DNA of 64,000 bases, taken from contig NC_057765.1 of assembly GCF_010389155.1 (NCBI RefSeq), positions 41,001,559-41,065,558 of the forward strand. Direction: 5' to 3'. This document shows positions 11,378 to 24,690 of this stretch, piece after piece. A model generated the notes under the pieces. It did no database searches. It worked only from the letters and a program-made list of their open reading frames with translations, and was not told the DNA's origin. Source of the stretch: Erigeron canadensis. Lineage: Eukaryota; Streptophyta; Magnoliopsida; Asterales; Asteraceae. Each line of letters begins with the position of its first letter. Within the stretch, counting starts at the first letter, position 1. Both the position numbers and the translations under genes were made by a program.

Positions 11378-14300
11378 ATGATAAGACAGGTACGCGGCGA
11401 TCTCTCTCTCTCTCGATATATATTTATATATATATACAATTCAATTACACACATTCAATTCAATTATATATAACATATATATATGTATATATATTATATA
11501 TATGTATATATATAACTTGATCCATTTCAGTTAAATACAATAAGCTTTCCATCTTCAGATCAAATATAGTAAAGATTTATTTATAGAAAAATATATGTTC
11601 TTATTAATCTATCATCATCAAAAAGTAGGAAAAAATTGTATAATTGTTGATTTTAGATTCTGATATTTATGATAATAAACAAAAATATTAGTTATATAAC
11701 TCTAAAACATTGCCGATTTCAGCGAAATAATTTGAGTTTAACAATGTTTCACATCAAACCGTGGATCATGCACCGGTATTAAAACCTAGTTTAAATAAAC
11801 CTCTTCTTGCAAAATAATTATTGTGGATTAATATTGTATAATAGGTTCTGCCAAGGATTTTGGGGAATTCACAAAAAGTTCCTAAAGTATGGTCTGGCAT
11901 ACCTGGTTGTACACAAGGACTTGCAGCATTACCCAAAACTGGACCTATTTTGACAGATGCAGGTATAATCTAAATCGTTTGTGTGTTTTCTTCCAAAACC
12001 TATTTCTATTTCATCTTTCACGGAATACAAATATATTATTATCCTGAGCGTTGAGTCTTCTTTTTACGGCTAATACACCATATATCATTCCAAACTGATT
12101 TCGACATACCATATTACCACCTTGCTATGTTTCTCCCTTTTAGAATGCCTTTCCAGCTCCAGCAGCCTTGCCATTTGAATTAACCACCCGCATTCAGTCA
12201 TTGATTTAGTCTTTAGCCTCATACTGTAAATAAACCTTACCCAAAAAGATTTTTCCGGTGTACAGATGTTCCGTAAGTGCTTAGTTACTAACATATCATT
12301 CCAAGCAGACAGAGACTTTAACCCATACTCCTTTGGTTTACAGAAATCCTTCCATGCAACCTTAGTCTTTCTTTTGGACACTTCCCCACACCACATTAAT
12401 TTTTTTAAGAAGTTTTCAATCTCCTTAGTAACAGTTTGGGGATTTAAATGCCCAACTACAGTCTGCCAGCATAAGATAAACATATAATTTGCCAATCCAG
12501 AATTCTTTTTTTTTATTGACCTTGTCAACCAACTCTGTCAGCATAAATCTTTTCCGGCATAAAATAAAGTAGTACCAGTGATAATTCAAACCTAATATCT
12601 GTTTTGCATTATCAGCTGCTGTCAGGAAGTTTGAGAGTAGCAACTCGGTATCTGGTTCTCATATCCGCTCAAGAGTCAACCAGGAAATAATTCATAGCTT
12701 GCACTCCGCATCACTAAATACTGCATGTATCAAAACGCAAGCAATTAAGGATGCTGATATGAAATCAGAGGTGCATCTTTTGATACAAGATATTACATAT
12801 ATATATATAATATGTATACATGATATATATATTTACATGGATAGGGTATTGTGTGTGGTTTGGTTTACTTGCACCTTTTGGTATATCTTTTTTATGTTAT
12901 ATGGTGATATCATTAATTCTCAACTTGCACATTTCAGATATACAAACATGGTCTGGGACAGCGTAGGTGGCTAAGCATTAAGCCTACAAGTAACCAGAAA
13001 AAACCTGCTGATGAATTATTAGAGAAAAAGCTTAAAAAGTCACTTAAACCAAACGAGGGTCCAAGGCTTGTAAGTCAGGCTTTACGTAGATGCCTCGATG
13101 ATGCAGACATCCAAAGGGTAAGGCAAATTATATATGATATCACCAGGATTGAAATGATGAACAATAACATACCAAATTTACTATATATTTGAAGTATGAA
13201 ATAAGAAACAAAAGGCTTTGTAGATCAAGTGGTATGGTGTTTGGTTTTTATAGGTTAGGGTCATGGTTTAAATCCTAGCTCTTACCTATTTGAATGTTTT
13301 TGTTTCTCTTTTCAAACTTTACATAATAGTCAATTTTTTGGGGCCTCATGCAGCCATTGGGTCCTAAGCAGATTTTTGTCTTGGAACTTTTTAAGCCCCA
13401 TATCACAGTTTGCTGATCTTGTCTTAGACAGAAACAGAATAACTGACCGCATTGCGGGCTTTTAAACCTACCAGTTTTAGTTAAATGAAAAAACAAATGA
13501 TCAATGATTTTGACAGTGAGTATTCTTTTGTAGGTTGTAGATCTAATGCAAAAAAGTGGCATTAAACCAGATGTGGAAGTTAATACTGAGTTACTGAAAG
13601 GTTATTCAAGAGTTGGCAGCATAAACAAAGCACGTAAAGTTTATGAGACAGTCGATGACATTGAAGTACACAATCAGTACGCTATGGTTCTCATCATGGG
13701 AGGTTATGAAAGTGAAGCTGTAATAGTCTGTGAAAGATTAGGGCAGCAGATGCAAGCACGGACTGCTATCAGAATGACGGTAAGTGTTTCTATGAATCAA
13801 CTGTTTAGGAATTATTACAAGATTCGTGTCATTTAGCTTATCTTAAAACTTTCTTATATCTTTTCATTTTTACCAGAGGTTTATATACACCGATGATAAA
13901 CTACCTTTACTGAAGAGGTACTTAAACCATCTCCGAAGATTCGATGAGAGTGATTACTATGAAGGTTTTAAGAATGTGATTTTCTACTGTGGGAAGCGAC
14001 AGCTCATAGGGTACATATATATATATATATATAACATTCTGTGTAGTTCCTGCTTTAAACTTGTCTAAAATTGTTGACTAAAATTTTAAAACAGGGAAAT
14101 TGTGGATCTCCTCAAGAAACTCAGCGTACAAGAACTACCTGATGATGACTTTGTGCTGATGGTATCTAAAACATACCCCAACTTGCATGCATTCATGGGA
14201 AAATTACCTACATGACCAAACAAAAAAAAAAGTAACCTTAGATTTAGACACCAATATAATTATTCCTCATTTGGTCATTAAGTTCTTATTAGCTATCATT

Positions 14301-17300
14301 TTTAGTTAGATATAGACCTATACTTTTTATTTTGATATTCACTTGTCTCTTCCCCATCTGTGTCTTTTATTAGAATTCATATCGCACGTATCATATTTGT
14401 TGACTTTAAAATACCAACAGTATCTTGGGAAAAAAGTACATTTAAGTTAAATACCGAAACTTAACAAATCCCATGGAAACCCCCTGCTACAAATCAAAAG
14501 AAAACGTAACTACTACAAAAAAAAAAATTGAATAAAAACCTCTATGGAAACCGGTTTTCACATAAAAACCTATGGGAAAAACTCATAGACTTAGGCTGAG
14601 CTGTAGAATAAAGATGCTAACCTATAGAAAAATTTATCGAAATGAGACTACGACTACAAAGGCAAAAGATAATTCTTGCTCAAACTAATTGTAGTTTTGT
14701 TGGATCAGCTATTTTCTGCCATAGCAGAAAAGGAACCAATGGATACCAGTTTCGCACTTGAGCTTTTAGAAGAAATCGAGAAGTTCGCCACAGATTACAC
14801 TATGAGGATGATCCTAGATATTCTCCTACCTAAATGGGATACAAATGGTGATGATTTAGAGAAACTTTGGGGGAAATACCCAATTCATGCTTTGCAGTTG
14901 AATACACTCAGCAAACTAAAGTAAGCTTTTATTAATTTTTCCTCACAAATTAAGTACAGAATTAGCATATAATTTATACTATTATGTTTATTAACTTTGC
15001 AGTCGATTGCATCAATATTACGCAACCAACAACACTCGAGATGCAGATAAACTTTCAGAAACCATTGTAGATGTTCCTTGCCTTGTGGAAAGGTTGAAAA
15101 AAGCTGCAAACAGGTGAGTTAATAACTCAAAAACTTTAGACTTTTACTCTTTTTTAAAATATATATATGTGTGTGTGTGTGTATGCAACAAACTAAAAAT
15201 ACATATAGATATGTACATATGTTACTAAGATAACATAGAAATCTATGACTGAGTATATAAATATCCCTTAGTTTTAAAAAATATATTGCTATTTGCTAGT
15301 AATAATTTTGGTGCGAATGACATTTTAAAAGAAACAGATATCTATTTGCCGATATGGATAAAGGTTAATTAACTTGACTGATAGATTAGGAAGCGTGAGG
15401 TCAAAATCCACTAACCGAAACCCCATTAACTTCGAAGGTATTGGTAAAATCTTGGCTACAGATATGTCTCATACGTTCATTCATTCACTATAAAACAAAA
15501 CAACACTACAAACTCTAGGAGAATAAATAGAGGGAGAACACATAATAGTAATAAACACTGGGTATGAAAGGTTTTTCTGCTAGAGTTCAAATCTTTTCAC
15601 GAATGAGGTATATCTTAAATCAAACTCATTTATACTACGTTAATTTGAGTAACAATTTGTAAGTAGTTTTGATCCTTAGTACCAGTCTTACTCATTTCTT
15701 TCAGTCAACTATTAACCATTTTGTTAATACTTTAAAATCATAACTTTAAAATTAAATCATTACGCATCAAGGGTGGAAAGAAGGTGAATAGATTTTGGGA
15801 TATACACAGGATTTACTTATATATAAACTACAACACCAAACAAATTGTTGTATTAAAACTCCATGCATATGTACATGTAGAAGCAATACAATAGAAACAA
15901 GTATCACATAACTAATAACAAAGACATATAAATAGGATCAAAATATGTTGTCATGAAATTCTGATGCCGGTATTGGAGATGAAAACTTTGGACTTTGAAT
16001 CTTAAGAAATATAAATATTAGAGAAATTGGGAAACTATTAAGATTTTAAACTTAGATGTATTGCTGAGTGTAGATCTTGTTGAGAGACTGGTGATCGTTG
16101 GATTTACTGTTTAAACACTTGCTAAGGTACAGGTTCCATTCTACTGTATTTAAATGTCAGAACTTTGATTTTTATTCCTTCAGTTCATTCAGTGCAACTT
16201 TATCATCAGTAAGGTTGTCAATAGTTGACCCCAACTGGATACCCGGTCTGAATAAATTTAGGTTTAGGTTGGGTATATTTAAACCGCCAACCGGATTTTT
16301 ATGGGTTAGATTTTGGTCTGTTAGAACCTGATATATTTTAATCTTAATTTAATTACATATAATATCCATATTCCAGAATATAGTCATATACATATGGCCC
16401 AATATCCGACTACTGATTCCCTATATCCTTATAACCTAAAATAACCTAAAGTTGAACCTCTATACACGTTTACTCTTAGTTTGTAAGCTGATCCCCTATA
16501 ATTTACTCTTGGTTATCAATTGCCATGTACTTTAATGAATTAATGATACTTTGGTACAGTTTGTAGTTTTAATGTTTTGTTTACGATGTACTCTACTTTT
16601 TTACTTATAATGAATTTCTACTTTCTATTAGCATTATTGTTAGCTAATAACCTGATATGTTTAGAAAGCATTTGCCTGCCAACCTACTTTCCCTAAAACC
16701 AACCCATTTGGCCAACCAACCTGCCATTTATCGGGTCACACGTGTTGGGTTTAGATTGAAAGTTCTGACAGGGAATGCTTATCAGGACGAGTTATGGTCA
16801 AAGTCTTTTGACCCGCAAACACATACCCATTAACAGCCCCAATCATTAGTTTAATTGTGTCATACTGTCATGTCTTTTAAGACCTGAAAAGCTTTAAAAT
16901 CTTGTACGTACGATAAGAATCTTTGAAAAGTTGTTTACAAGTTGTTTTGAGATAAGAGAACTTGAACTTGATTTGAAAAATTCCAGCTAAAATTCACCTC
17001 TAGGGTACTAAAAGCACATGATTTGGGGGCATTAATGGTGTGACACCGCCCGAGGGAATGTGATCAGTTCATGGCATTTCTTCATTGTGTGCTATAATAG
17101 AATTGGCCATTTTCGACTTAGGGGGTATATGAGTCAGCCCTAGGTTTGTAGGTTCAAGTAAGTTGAATGGTGGTTTAGTGCTTACCGTGCTATCACAGAG
17201 TAGATTTGGATCTGTAAGTTCATTTTACATATGTCTGGCATTTATTTTTTTCAGTCTATGTGATTCTGTATGCAAATGTATGTGTTTCCATAATACCTCA

Positions 17301-18005
17301 GTGGGATTTAAACATAGTTATCAACTTGTACTTTTTGACTCGACTCAAATCAGCTTTTTTGACTCGTAACTCAAATCATTACTCGGATTGTAAAAGTCGC
17401 CTCGTTCTTGTAGTGAGTTGACTGTCAACTCGTGACACGTAAGAGTCTAACTACTATGGATTTAAATATGAAACTTTGTAGGCTTTGAATACTTTAAATT
17501 TGGTAATTGCAACATACTATTTAGAATTGTGAAATATTAATATGATTGTACTATTATAATTGTTTTCAAATTAGCCTCTATTTATTAATGTTTACTTTAA
17601 AACTTTAGTTCCCTTCAACAAACTTGAACTTTTGTACATGTTAAACGATTTACTTGTTTGAAAAATAGCTTGTCTACTTTATATATTACCCTACATAATA
17701 TCTGAGCCATAGATTTTTTATTTTTGCGACAGGTAATCAAGACGATTTTGAGCAAAGGCGTGGGAAAGATAGAAACTAAGTGGTGAATTGGATTCTAGTA
17801 CTCTTGGTAGACTATTTTCTCTTTTAAATGATAGATTTTATCGTGTTGATCATTTCACAATAAGATGCTATTGCATTGTACATTGACAACATAGTTGTTT
17901 GTTTGGATCGTGACTCTATAACTTTCTTCCATGAATATTAGAGTATTAAAGAAGTGGGAAAAAAACTTGAAACGAGGCAAAGGTTATGTTGCAGTTCTGC
18001 AGTGA
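11378..18005 (+). CDS. Pentatricopeptide-repeat-like protein, ten exons
   Basis: Exons by eye: 11378-11389, 11845-11962, 12616-12770, 12938-13117, 13534-13779, 13877-14010, 14095-14161, 14695-14920, 15003-15113 and 17942-18005. All have GT/AG borders. Phases agree at every junction except 7/8. The product would be about 437 residues and starts MIRQVLPRILGNSQ, a basic leader consistent with mitochondrial import. Exon 5 (about residues 156-237) has a helical-repeat pattern, LMQKSGIKPDVEVNTELLKG then YSRVGSINKARKVYETV, typical of PPR proteins that bind organellar RNA. The C-terminus (LVERLKKAANR, then VLKKWEKNLKRGKGYVAVLQ) is basic. Intron 2 holds a LINE fragment, intron 4 a SINE-like head, and intron 9 is 2.8 kb. 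The 7/8 mismatch (two extra bases) means an unseen micro-exon, a different splice site, or a recent lesion. Exact family member not recognised. Confidence 0.75.
12075..12570 (-). mobile_element. LINE fragment in intron 2 of the PPR-like gene
   Basis: The minus strand encodes an L1-type piece from the end of the reverse transcriptase: LMWCGEVSKRKTKVAWKDFC, then KSLSAWNDMLVTKHL and FWVRFIYSMRLK, the same block seen in the LINEs at 47.8 and 54.9 kb. It is truncated at both ends, interrupted by stops, and ends about 45 bp before exon 3. Confidence 0.75.
13213..13285 (+). mobile_element. SINE-like tRNA-derived head in intron 4
   Basis: The stretch reads like a degenerate tRNA promoter: a box-A-like TAGATCAAGTGGTATGG (about 13221) and a box-B-like GGTTTAAATCC (about 13265) at near-tRNA spacing. 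No cloverleaf or 3' end could be established, so this is a relic at best. Confidence 0.4.
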
Positions 18006-18525
18006 CAGAAAGATCCTCTTAATCATGTAACAAAAATTGTTGGATTTACTTTTTATGCCCTTTTTTTAAGATATATTAAAGAACTAAAAACGTGAACACA
18101 AACTGTTGGCTTAATAGTTAATACTAATCATCCACTTTTTACATGTATATTTGATATTTGCAGATCAGCAAAGGTTTAAAAGAACAACCACAAAATAATA
18201 AGTGAATCTAACACAAAACAAGATGTCATGATCTGTAAATTATAGTTTTAAGAATTACTTGTGCGTACCTTTTTTAAAAATCTCTAGATTCGAATGAGGC
18301 CAGATAGATGTTATCGCACAAATCCACCTTCGTATATCCTGTGAAAATCAATATGTTGGTTATATGCAAGAAAAAAAAAAAAAAAAAAAAAAAAAAACAG
18401 ATCAAGAAATATATATGTATATAACTATATTGTAAATTGTCTGCTAGATCTGTTTGTTATTTACAAGTAAAATATGTGTGTACCATTTTATAGAGATCTG
18501 GCACTTGCAACAGACGAAAAACGGG
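18006..18525. other. 3' flank of the PPR-like gene
   Basis: AT-rich sequence that probably includes the 3' UTR. A 28-bp A homopolymer is at 18371-18398. No other feature seen. Confidence 0.45.
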
Positions 18526-18720
18526 ATTCTTTTGATGTATGGATAAGAGGCGATTTACAGAAACCCATGATTCAATTTCCTGTCTTTTGATGTATGGATA
18601 ACAGGCGATTTACAAAAACCCATGATTCCATTTTCTGTATTTTTTTGATGTATGGAGGTGTTGGAAAAGAAAGAAACCCAGGGTTCGTTTTTTTCTAATG
18701 TATGGATGAGAGGCGGATAA
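18526..18720. repeat. Degenerate short tandem repeat
   Basis: Three to four imperfect units of roughly 60 bp each contain TTTGATGTATGGATAA, AGGCGATTTACA and AAACCCATGATTC. Confidence 0.7.
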
Positions 18721-19124
18721 CAAAGTTTAGGTATGGAACATGATATGCAAAACGACAAAATAATATGTACAATGTACATAACATGCCTTGTCAAACTAAA
18801 AAGCCTTTAAAGTTTGAAGTCTTAAACTTAAAAAACTTAAGCCTACGACTTTCTTCAGCCAATGGCCTTCAAGCACTTCTTTCGGACCCGGCTGAAATTA
18901 TATTATTGTATTATATTTTACAAACCTTAGACTTGATCTAAGTATAGTAGGTTTAGGCCCAAAATCAAATTTTTGTTACCCAATAATCTTAAGGCACTGT
19001 TCATTATACGTGTGTCAACTTTGTTTGATGGATGGGAACATTTCAACATACTAATTATTATTACCCTATCATTAATGGCGGGCCTTATGAACAGTGTCAC
19101 GTGCCATGTGGCGTTGTTTTATTG

Positions 19125-19640
19125 GACTAGCCTATATCCCGTGTTTTTTCCAGATTTTGCTATATCGGATTCCATTAAGGTTATTTTTTTTCCGGTTTTT
19201 CTTGGTTTCCTATATAGTTTTTTTTGCTTTTGTGTTTTCTTTCTATTGGTCCACCTATACCCCGCGTTTTTTCGGATTTTGCTATATCGGATCCCGTTAA
19301 GGTTATTTTTCTTTCGGTTTTTGTTGGTTTATTACATAATTTTTTTGCTTGTGTGTTTCTTTCTATTGGTTCATCGTATACCCCCCATCACTATTTAGAT
19401 ATTGTCATTTTGGATCCAGTTTGGGGTTTTTTCTTGGTGTTCATCATAGTTTTTTGGCTTCTGTGTTCTGAATTAATATATTGGAAACTTTTACACAAAA
19501 TTTAATTTTTCCTTTGTTATTTCTATTTTCGTTAAGGTTATTTATCTTTTGGTTTTTCTTGGTTTTTTGATACCTTTTTTTTTGCGTATATGATCTCTTT
19601 TATTGGTTCATCATATACCCGCATAACTATTTAGATTCTG
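19125..19640. repeat. Degenerate tandem repeat of about 110-120 bp
   Basis: At least three units share CGNGTTTTTTCNGATTTTGC, TATATCGGATNCC, TTAAGGTTATTTTT, GGTTTTTNTTGGTTT and TCTATTGGTYCA. Weaker echoes occur to about 19990. The long hydrophobic ORFs here are translations of T-rich repeats, not genes. The repeat lies inside the stretch that ends in the Helitron-type terminus at 20180. Confidence 0.7.
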
Positions 19641-20150
19641 ACATTACGGATCCCATTTTGAGTTTTTTCTTTCGTTTTTTTTTTTTTACATGGTTATCAA
19701 TAGTCACCATGCTTATTAAAATTTGACACGTCGCATCGGCTATAAAGTGACACATCGCACGTTTCCTATAGTTTGGATTTTGCCACATTGCATCCTGTTC
19801 GGATTTTGTCACGTCTTTTTCTTTTTTAGTTTTGTTTTTCCTTTTCGGATTTTTTATTACGGGTTACTTCTTTTGTTTTTTTCACACTTTTTAATTGTCA
19901 TTCAACCTTATTGTGATACACCCCGTACCACTACTTGCATTTTGCTATATCGCATCCACCTGATATCTGAATTAATATATTAATATTTTTGTCATATCAC
20001 ATCCCGTTCAAGTTTCTACTACGGGTTACGTTTTGTTTTCTTGCATACTTTTAAACAAACATATTAATGACAAAATTATTTCTATTAAGTTGTCTAAAAT
20101 TCACGGCATATATACTAAAATAACGAACCGTTTCAACAAAGGAATTGAGA

Positions 20151-20180
20151 CCCGCAACGCGGGCTCCAAAATTTTCTAGT
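20151..20180 (+). mobile_element. Helitron 3' terminus
   Basis: A hairpin CCCGCAACGCGGG (20151-20163), 12 bases, then CTAGT (20176-20180) followed by T: the canonical Helitron 3' end at an A^T insertion site. The body would extend to the left and may include the 19.1-20.0 kb tandem repeats. The 5' TC end was not located. Confidence 0.7.
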
Positions 20181-20344
20181 TTTCATTATTACATCTATCA
20201 AGCTGAGAAGTAAACACCTATAATCATTATGTTTCATTATATATTTATTTTCTTTTTTCTTTTTAAATTGACAAATATTATTATGCTACCATTGTATTTA
20301 AATTCATGATTACATAAGTATTCGTAATTTTTAAAATGCTTTTA

Positions 20345-21474
20345 GGGTGGAGGGATTACATAACTCTTACTTAATCTTACCCAATTCATCCACCAATTAA
20401 AATCTTTCGACTCACAACTACTCAATTCTTACTCAAATCCTAGACATAACATACTCAATCTTACCCAATTTCTTTTTTCTTTTCATTCAATTTTTAGTAC
20501 ATATAATTAAAACCATACAAACATAGGACATAATTCCATTAAAACTTAAATAAAACAAAATTGATTATACTAAAATACATAAATAATATTAAAATACATA
20601 AATAAAACTAAAAAACACATAATAAAAACAATTCTTAATACTAAAAATTAATAAGACTAACACTCGAATAGTCAGAGTCCATAGTATTGTCGTCGTCGTT
20701 GCGATGAATGTATCGGTAGTATTTAGGAGACCCGACAGGGTCGTCGGGTGGAGGAGATACGTACTACTCCCCCGGGTCAGTATCGAAATCTACATACTGA
20801 ACACCACCAATATTGCCTTGGCATAAACACACATGGTCTGGTGTGGCTGTCAGCGTTGAAGAGGCGACAATAAGCTGAAAAATAACTTGATCCAGCCACT
20901 TGATCTTCCCTCATGGATATTCAAGATACTCATTTTCGGCTGCACTACAAACCCGAGTGGGAGCTTCAATTTGGTTGATTTCAACGTTGTTTACTTGAGA
21001 TCGGTGGTTGACATCGTTTTTCATGTGCTCTTGCATAACCATTTCACAATCCCAAAGTTACATTGTGTTGTTGTTTGCCATTTTAAGAATTAAAGAAGGA
21101 AAGATGTGTGTGTAGTTTGAAAGATATTGGATGAAAGTGTGTGTGAACATGAAATTGTGAAAATGGGAGAAATTTTGGTTATATGGAAGTTGTAGTGTAA
21201 AAAATGAAAGAAAAATTGGGTTTTTATGAGTGAAAAAATGAAAAAGATGGTAAAAAAAAGTTTTTTTATTTTTAAACAAAGAGATGTAGCCTTTTTTTTG
21301 GTGTAAAGGGTGGGGGCACAAGCCAACGGTCAACTTTGCATACCCAACCATCGGCTTACATGCTCGATTTCTTACCCGATTTTGCATACCCGATCGATAC
21401 CCAATAGGTGGCGACAATGTAACCGATCGGGTTCATTGAAACCGAGCCCTACCCGATGGGTACTTCTTCCGCCC
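20345..21474. mobile_element. PIF/Harbinger-like element with TTA target duplication
   Basis: The 1130-bp stretch starts GGGTGGAGGGATTAC and ends GTACTTCTTCCGCCC, imperfect inverted repeats, with TTA directly outside each end (20342-20344 and 21475-21477). Three-base TWA duplications are the PIF/Harbinger hallmark. On the minus strand, a short start MANNNTM at about 21081 is soon interrupted by a stop. Broken acidic and serine-rich coding-like sequence continues to about 20660. No DDE transposase core is recognisable. Confidence 0.5.
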
Positions 21475-21477
21475 TTA

Positions 21478-22043
21478 GGGGCAAAGGTGTAGTACTACAA
21501 TTTGGCAAATTGGCTATTTTTGGCCAATCAAATGTCGCCACGTGTTTTTGCCAAAAAGAACTAAAAGGTAGCCAAAACTTTGGCTCACCCCTTTTTGTCA
21601 AATACTATCTAATAAAATAAATCACCTTCTTTTTTTCTTAAGATTTTCTGTCTTTGAAAACCAAAAATACCCCTATCGTTTATTCACCAATTTAAACGTC
21701 TCCTTCTAATATACCTATAATACCCATAATGAAATAATTTACAATATAGATCTCTCAACACCTAAAATGACTACGCTACTTTACCATCAATTATTTTTAC
21801 ATTCACCACCATCGCCGCTCTCATCGCCGCCCCACTGTCGTCCCCACTGCCGCCCCGACCACTGTCTCCACCACGAACTCTGCCATCACTATCTCCAACG
21901 CCTCCGCATTGTGCGGACATAGGTTTAGTTTATATTAAGTTGCTCTTATTCTAAAATATGAATTTAAATGGTGGTATAATAACAATAGTAATTTTATTTA
22001 GATTATATATTAACTAATAATTGTAAATCTTCTTCCTTATAAA
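21478..22043. other. Intergenic, repeat-derived
   Basis: AT-rich sequence ending in a CCGCC-rich patch (about 21815-21910), which resembles patches found ahead of Helitron ends at 24.05 and 25.05 kb. No gene seen. Confidence 0.4.
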
Positions 22044-22498
22044 TCTATCTATTATATAAATAAAATAAAATTTTGATGACATAATTATTTTTCAAAAATA
22101 TCTTACATGGCATCTTTAGAATTTCTTTTGAAATTTATTTACTTTCATTTAATTGTTTTATGATATCATCTTTCAGTTTTTCATTTTTAATCCTTCTACT
22201 ATTAATTTTTTTTAAAACCTAACCAAATCTAATGTAAAATTTATTTATTTTTTCATAATTGTATTTCATTAGTATCATTTATTAGTATGAGTTCACTAAT
22301 AACAGTTAGACATGAGTATAGTAAACGATACGATATATTGTGTTACGTAAATGTATTTTCGTCTAAGTGTTGATCACTTATTTTGAAAAAAAGTCAGATC
22401 ATAGTCATATGGTTTTTTATTTTTATTGTCACTTTTTATAAAGATGTGAGTAGTGTATTTTTAATCTCCCCGGGTATTACCTGGGTTTATAAGCTAGT
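22044..22498 (+). mobile_element. Short nonautonomous Helitron
   Basis: Begins TCTATCTATTATATAAATAA directly after an A, and ends with a hairpin CCCGGGTATTACCTGGG, eight bases, then CTAGT (22494-22498). Size 455 bp, no coding capacity. The base after CTAGT is A rather than the usual T. Confidence 0.65.
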
Positions 22499-24257
22499 AA
22501 TTTATTATATTCACATTTATGATGGTGCTAATTCTTTAGCATTAAGTTTTTTACTCGAATAATAGAATAAAAGGAGTATAAAATTTTATGTAAAATTGTA
22601 TGGTACATCCATTCTTTAAAATTGCCGACACCTTAGGCATTACGGATCTGCACGTAGAACATTTTACTTCCAAGCAATTGATCTTTTATATGTCTGCACA
22701 TAATTAATTCTATCGTAGAAAATACGTTTGTAAAGTTTATTAAAAGATATGAAATTCAAATACCAAAAATTATGAGTCAATTCGTGTATTGTTACTTTGT
22801 TAGTACTACTAGGACAAATACAAAGAAAACGTGAAGCTTGGCTCGCAATAAGTGATCGTGGGGTATAGTGTTCAAAGAATTTAACCCATCATTCTTTTGG
22901 CTAGAGATCAGCCAAAATTACCCCAACTTAAGGGGTAAAGTTATAACAATTTTAACTATTGAATTAAAATAAAAGATTAAAATACAAGATTGGTTTTTAA
23001 TTCGTGATCCTTGATTTTCAATCAAGATTAACATTTTCTTAACTTTATCCTCAAGTTAATACTAAACTGGGGGAACTCCCACCCTTTTCTTTTTGTTCAA
23101 GCTTTAAGATTTCCGGTCTTTGGTAAAAGGTCATCACCCCTAGTTAGAATAAGAATTATGGTTCCACACAAGTGGTTCCACTTGTATTTTTTGGGCTTTT
23201 TCATATTCGTCGTTCTTAATTTAAAAATGTGTTATTTTGAACATAACACGCATGCAACATGATCTTCTTGTTTGTAGAACCAACTCATCGTCAAATGCCA
23301 TATCTTCTTAACGTTGGGGTTCAGACTATAGTTATGTATTCTGTTTCGTGTTCAAATTTGGATTCAAAAATGTGTATCTTAAGGTTCATCTTGGAATAGT
23401 TGCGATGAGATACGATAAGCATAATCATGGTTCATCCTATGCGTTGTCATTAGCCCACTAAAATGTGTATTTTTATCATAAAATCTAAGAGTTGAACTTT
23501 TTGTATGAAACATACAAATTTTTTATACATGTTAACCTAAGTTTATTGTTAAAAAATCGTTAATTTTTTAATGGTGTATCTGCCTATGTTTATATTGTGG
23601 GTCTTGTTTTAATATGAGTTATGGAATATAAGTAAAAGTGAGATTTAAAGGGTCTTTGTAGTAGAGACCATATACAATTAAAGCTCCGAGTTTTCGATCA
23701 TGAGATCGAAGTGAATCATGGTTGTTCGTGTGTTGTTGGTAGACGAAGAAAGTGAGTGGAATGGATGGGAAGGACTAAAAGAGGAGCGGTATATATTTAT
23801 GGTTTTGGATCTATAGTCATCGACCCAAATATAGGCGGATTGGAAGAGAACGTGAGTGAAATTTTGTTTTGCGTCATAACCTTCTTTTTTTTTTTAAATA
23901 ATTTTTTTAATTAAAAATTACTTAAAAAATTTCTCTAAAATGCTCTTAAAAGTTAATTTACACTATAAATTATTTACTTTTTAAAATATCTCTAATAACC
24001 CTTTACATCATCAATTATATACACAACTCGACGTCTCCTCTACCACCATCAATCGCCTCCACCATTACATTGTCGCCGCCATAACAATCGTCGTACTGAG
24101 CGGGTAACTTGGTAATAATTATAAATAAGCGTTAATTTTTTTATTTTTTCAAATGAAAGAATATGCACGAATGAGAGATGCAAAAAATAACAATGTCATG
24201 GTTTTACTCTTAAAAAATAAAAATATTATGCTCACTGCCATATATACATGATATTTA
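22499..24257. other. Intergenic, no gene seen
   Basis: AT-rich sequence. The segment 23614-23720 recurs at 49840-49945. A CCACC-rich patch lies at 24040-24100. Confidence 0.45.
23614..23720. repeat. Dispersed repeat, copy 1
   Basis: Contains GCTCCGAGTTTTCGATCATG, then AGATCGAAGTGAATCATGG. It is almost identical to 49840-49945 in the same orientation. Class unknown. Confidence 0.75.
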
Positions 24258-24690
24258 TATACTATATTATAAAGGAAATCATCTCTGTCTAAATTTTAAG
24301 TTTAACATTTACATTCTCAAAATGCCCCATATCTATTTTATATTTACCTAAAATAACCATAATATCCTTTCTCACTCCTTAAATCTCAACCAATCATTTT
24401 TATTTTTTATCCTCTATAATTATATAAATAATTTATTCCTCAAATTTATTTAAAATCTTTTATCTAAAAAATTGTACATTGATAAATTTAAAATATATAT
24501 GGGTGCTCTTAAAATTTCATGCTTTTTCATTAGAAATGCCATTTGATATACTTTCGACGAATTTTTAAATCCGATGACGGAACCCGTACGGTTAAGACAT
24601 TTGGCTATTACCCTCTATGACATATTAAACTTTATGACTTAGACCTATCACCCCTACCATCTCAACACCGCAACGCGCAGGTATTAACTC
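24258..24690 (+). mobile_element. Helitron-like repeat, first of a head-to-tail pair
   Basis: Starts near ACTATATTATAAAG and ends with CCGCAACGCGCAGG followed by CTCGT. It shares its body (CTAAATTTTAAGTTT, TGGGTGCTCTTAAAATTTC, ATACTTTCGACGAATTTTTA) with the adjacent copy and with 2165-2480. The CTRRT end is degenerate, so assignment rests on the hairpin-like CGCAACGCG and family resemblance. Confidence 0.5.

Noticed and set aside
17734..17785. Alternative last exon of the PPR-like gene
   Set aside because: The acceptor there puts a stop immediately in frame, while 17942-18005 continues the frame with good coding character.
18973..19505. Hydrophobic ORFs up to 141 codons (possible membrane protein)
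   Set aside because: They translate T-rich tandem repeats; overlapping frames are equally open.
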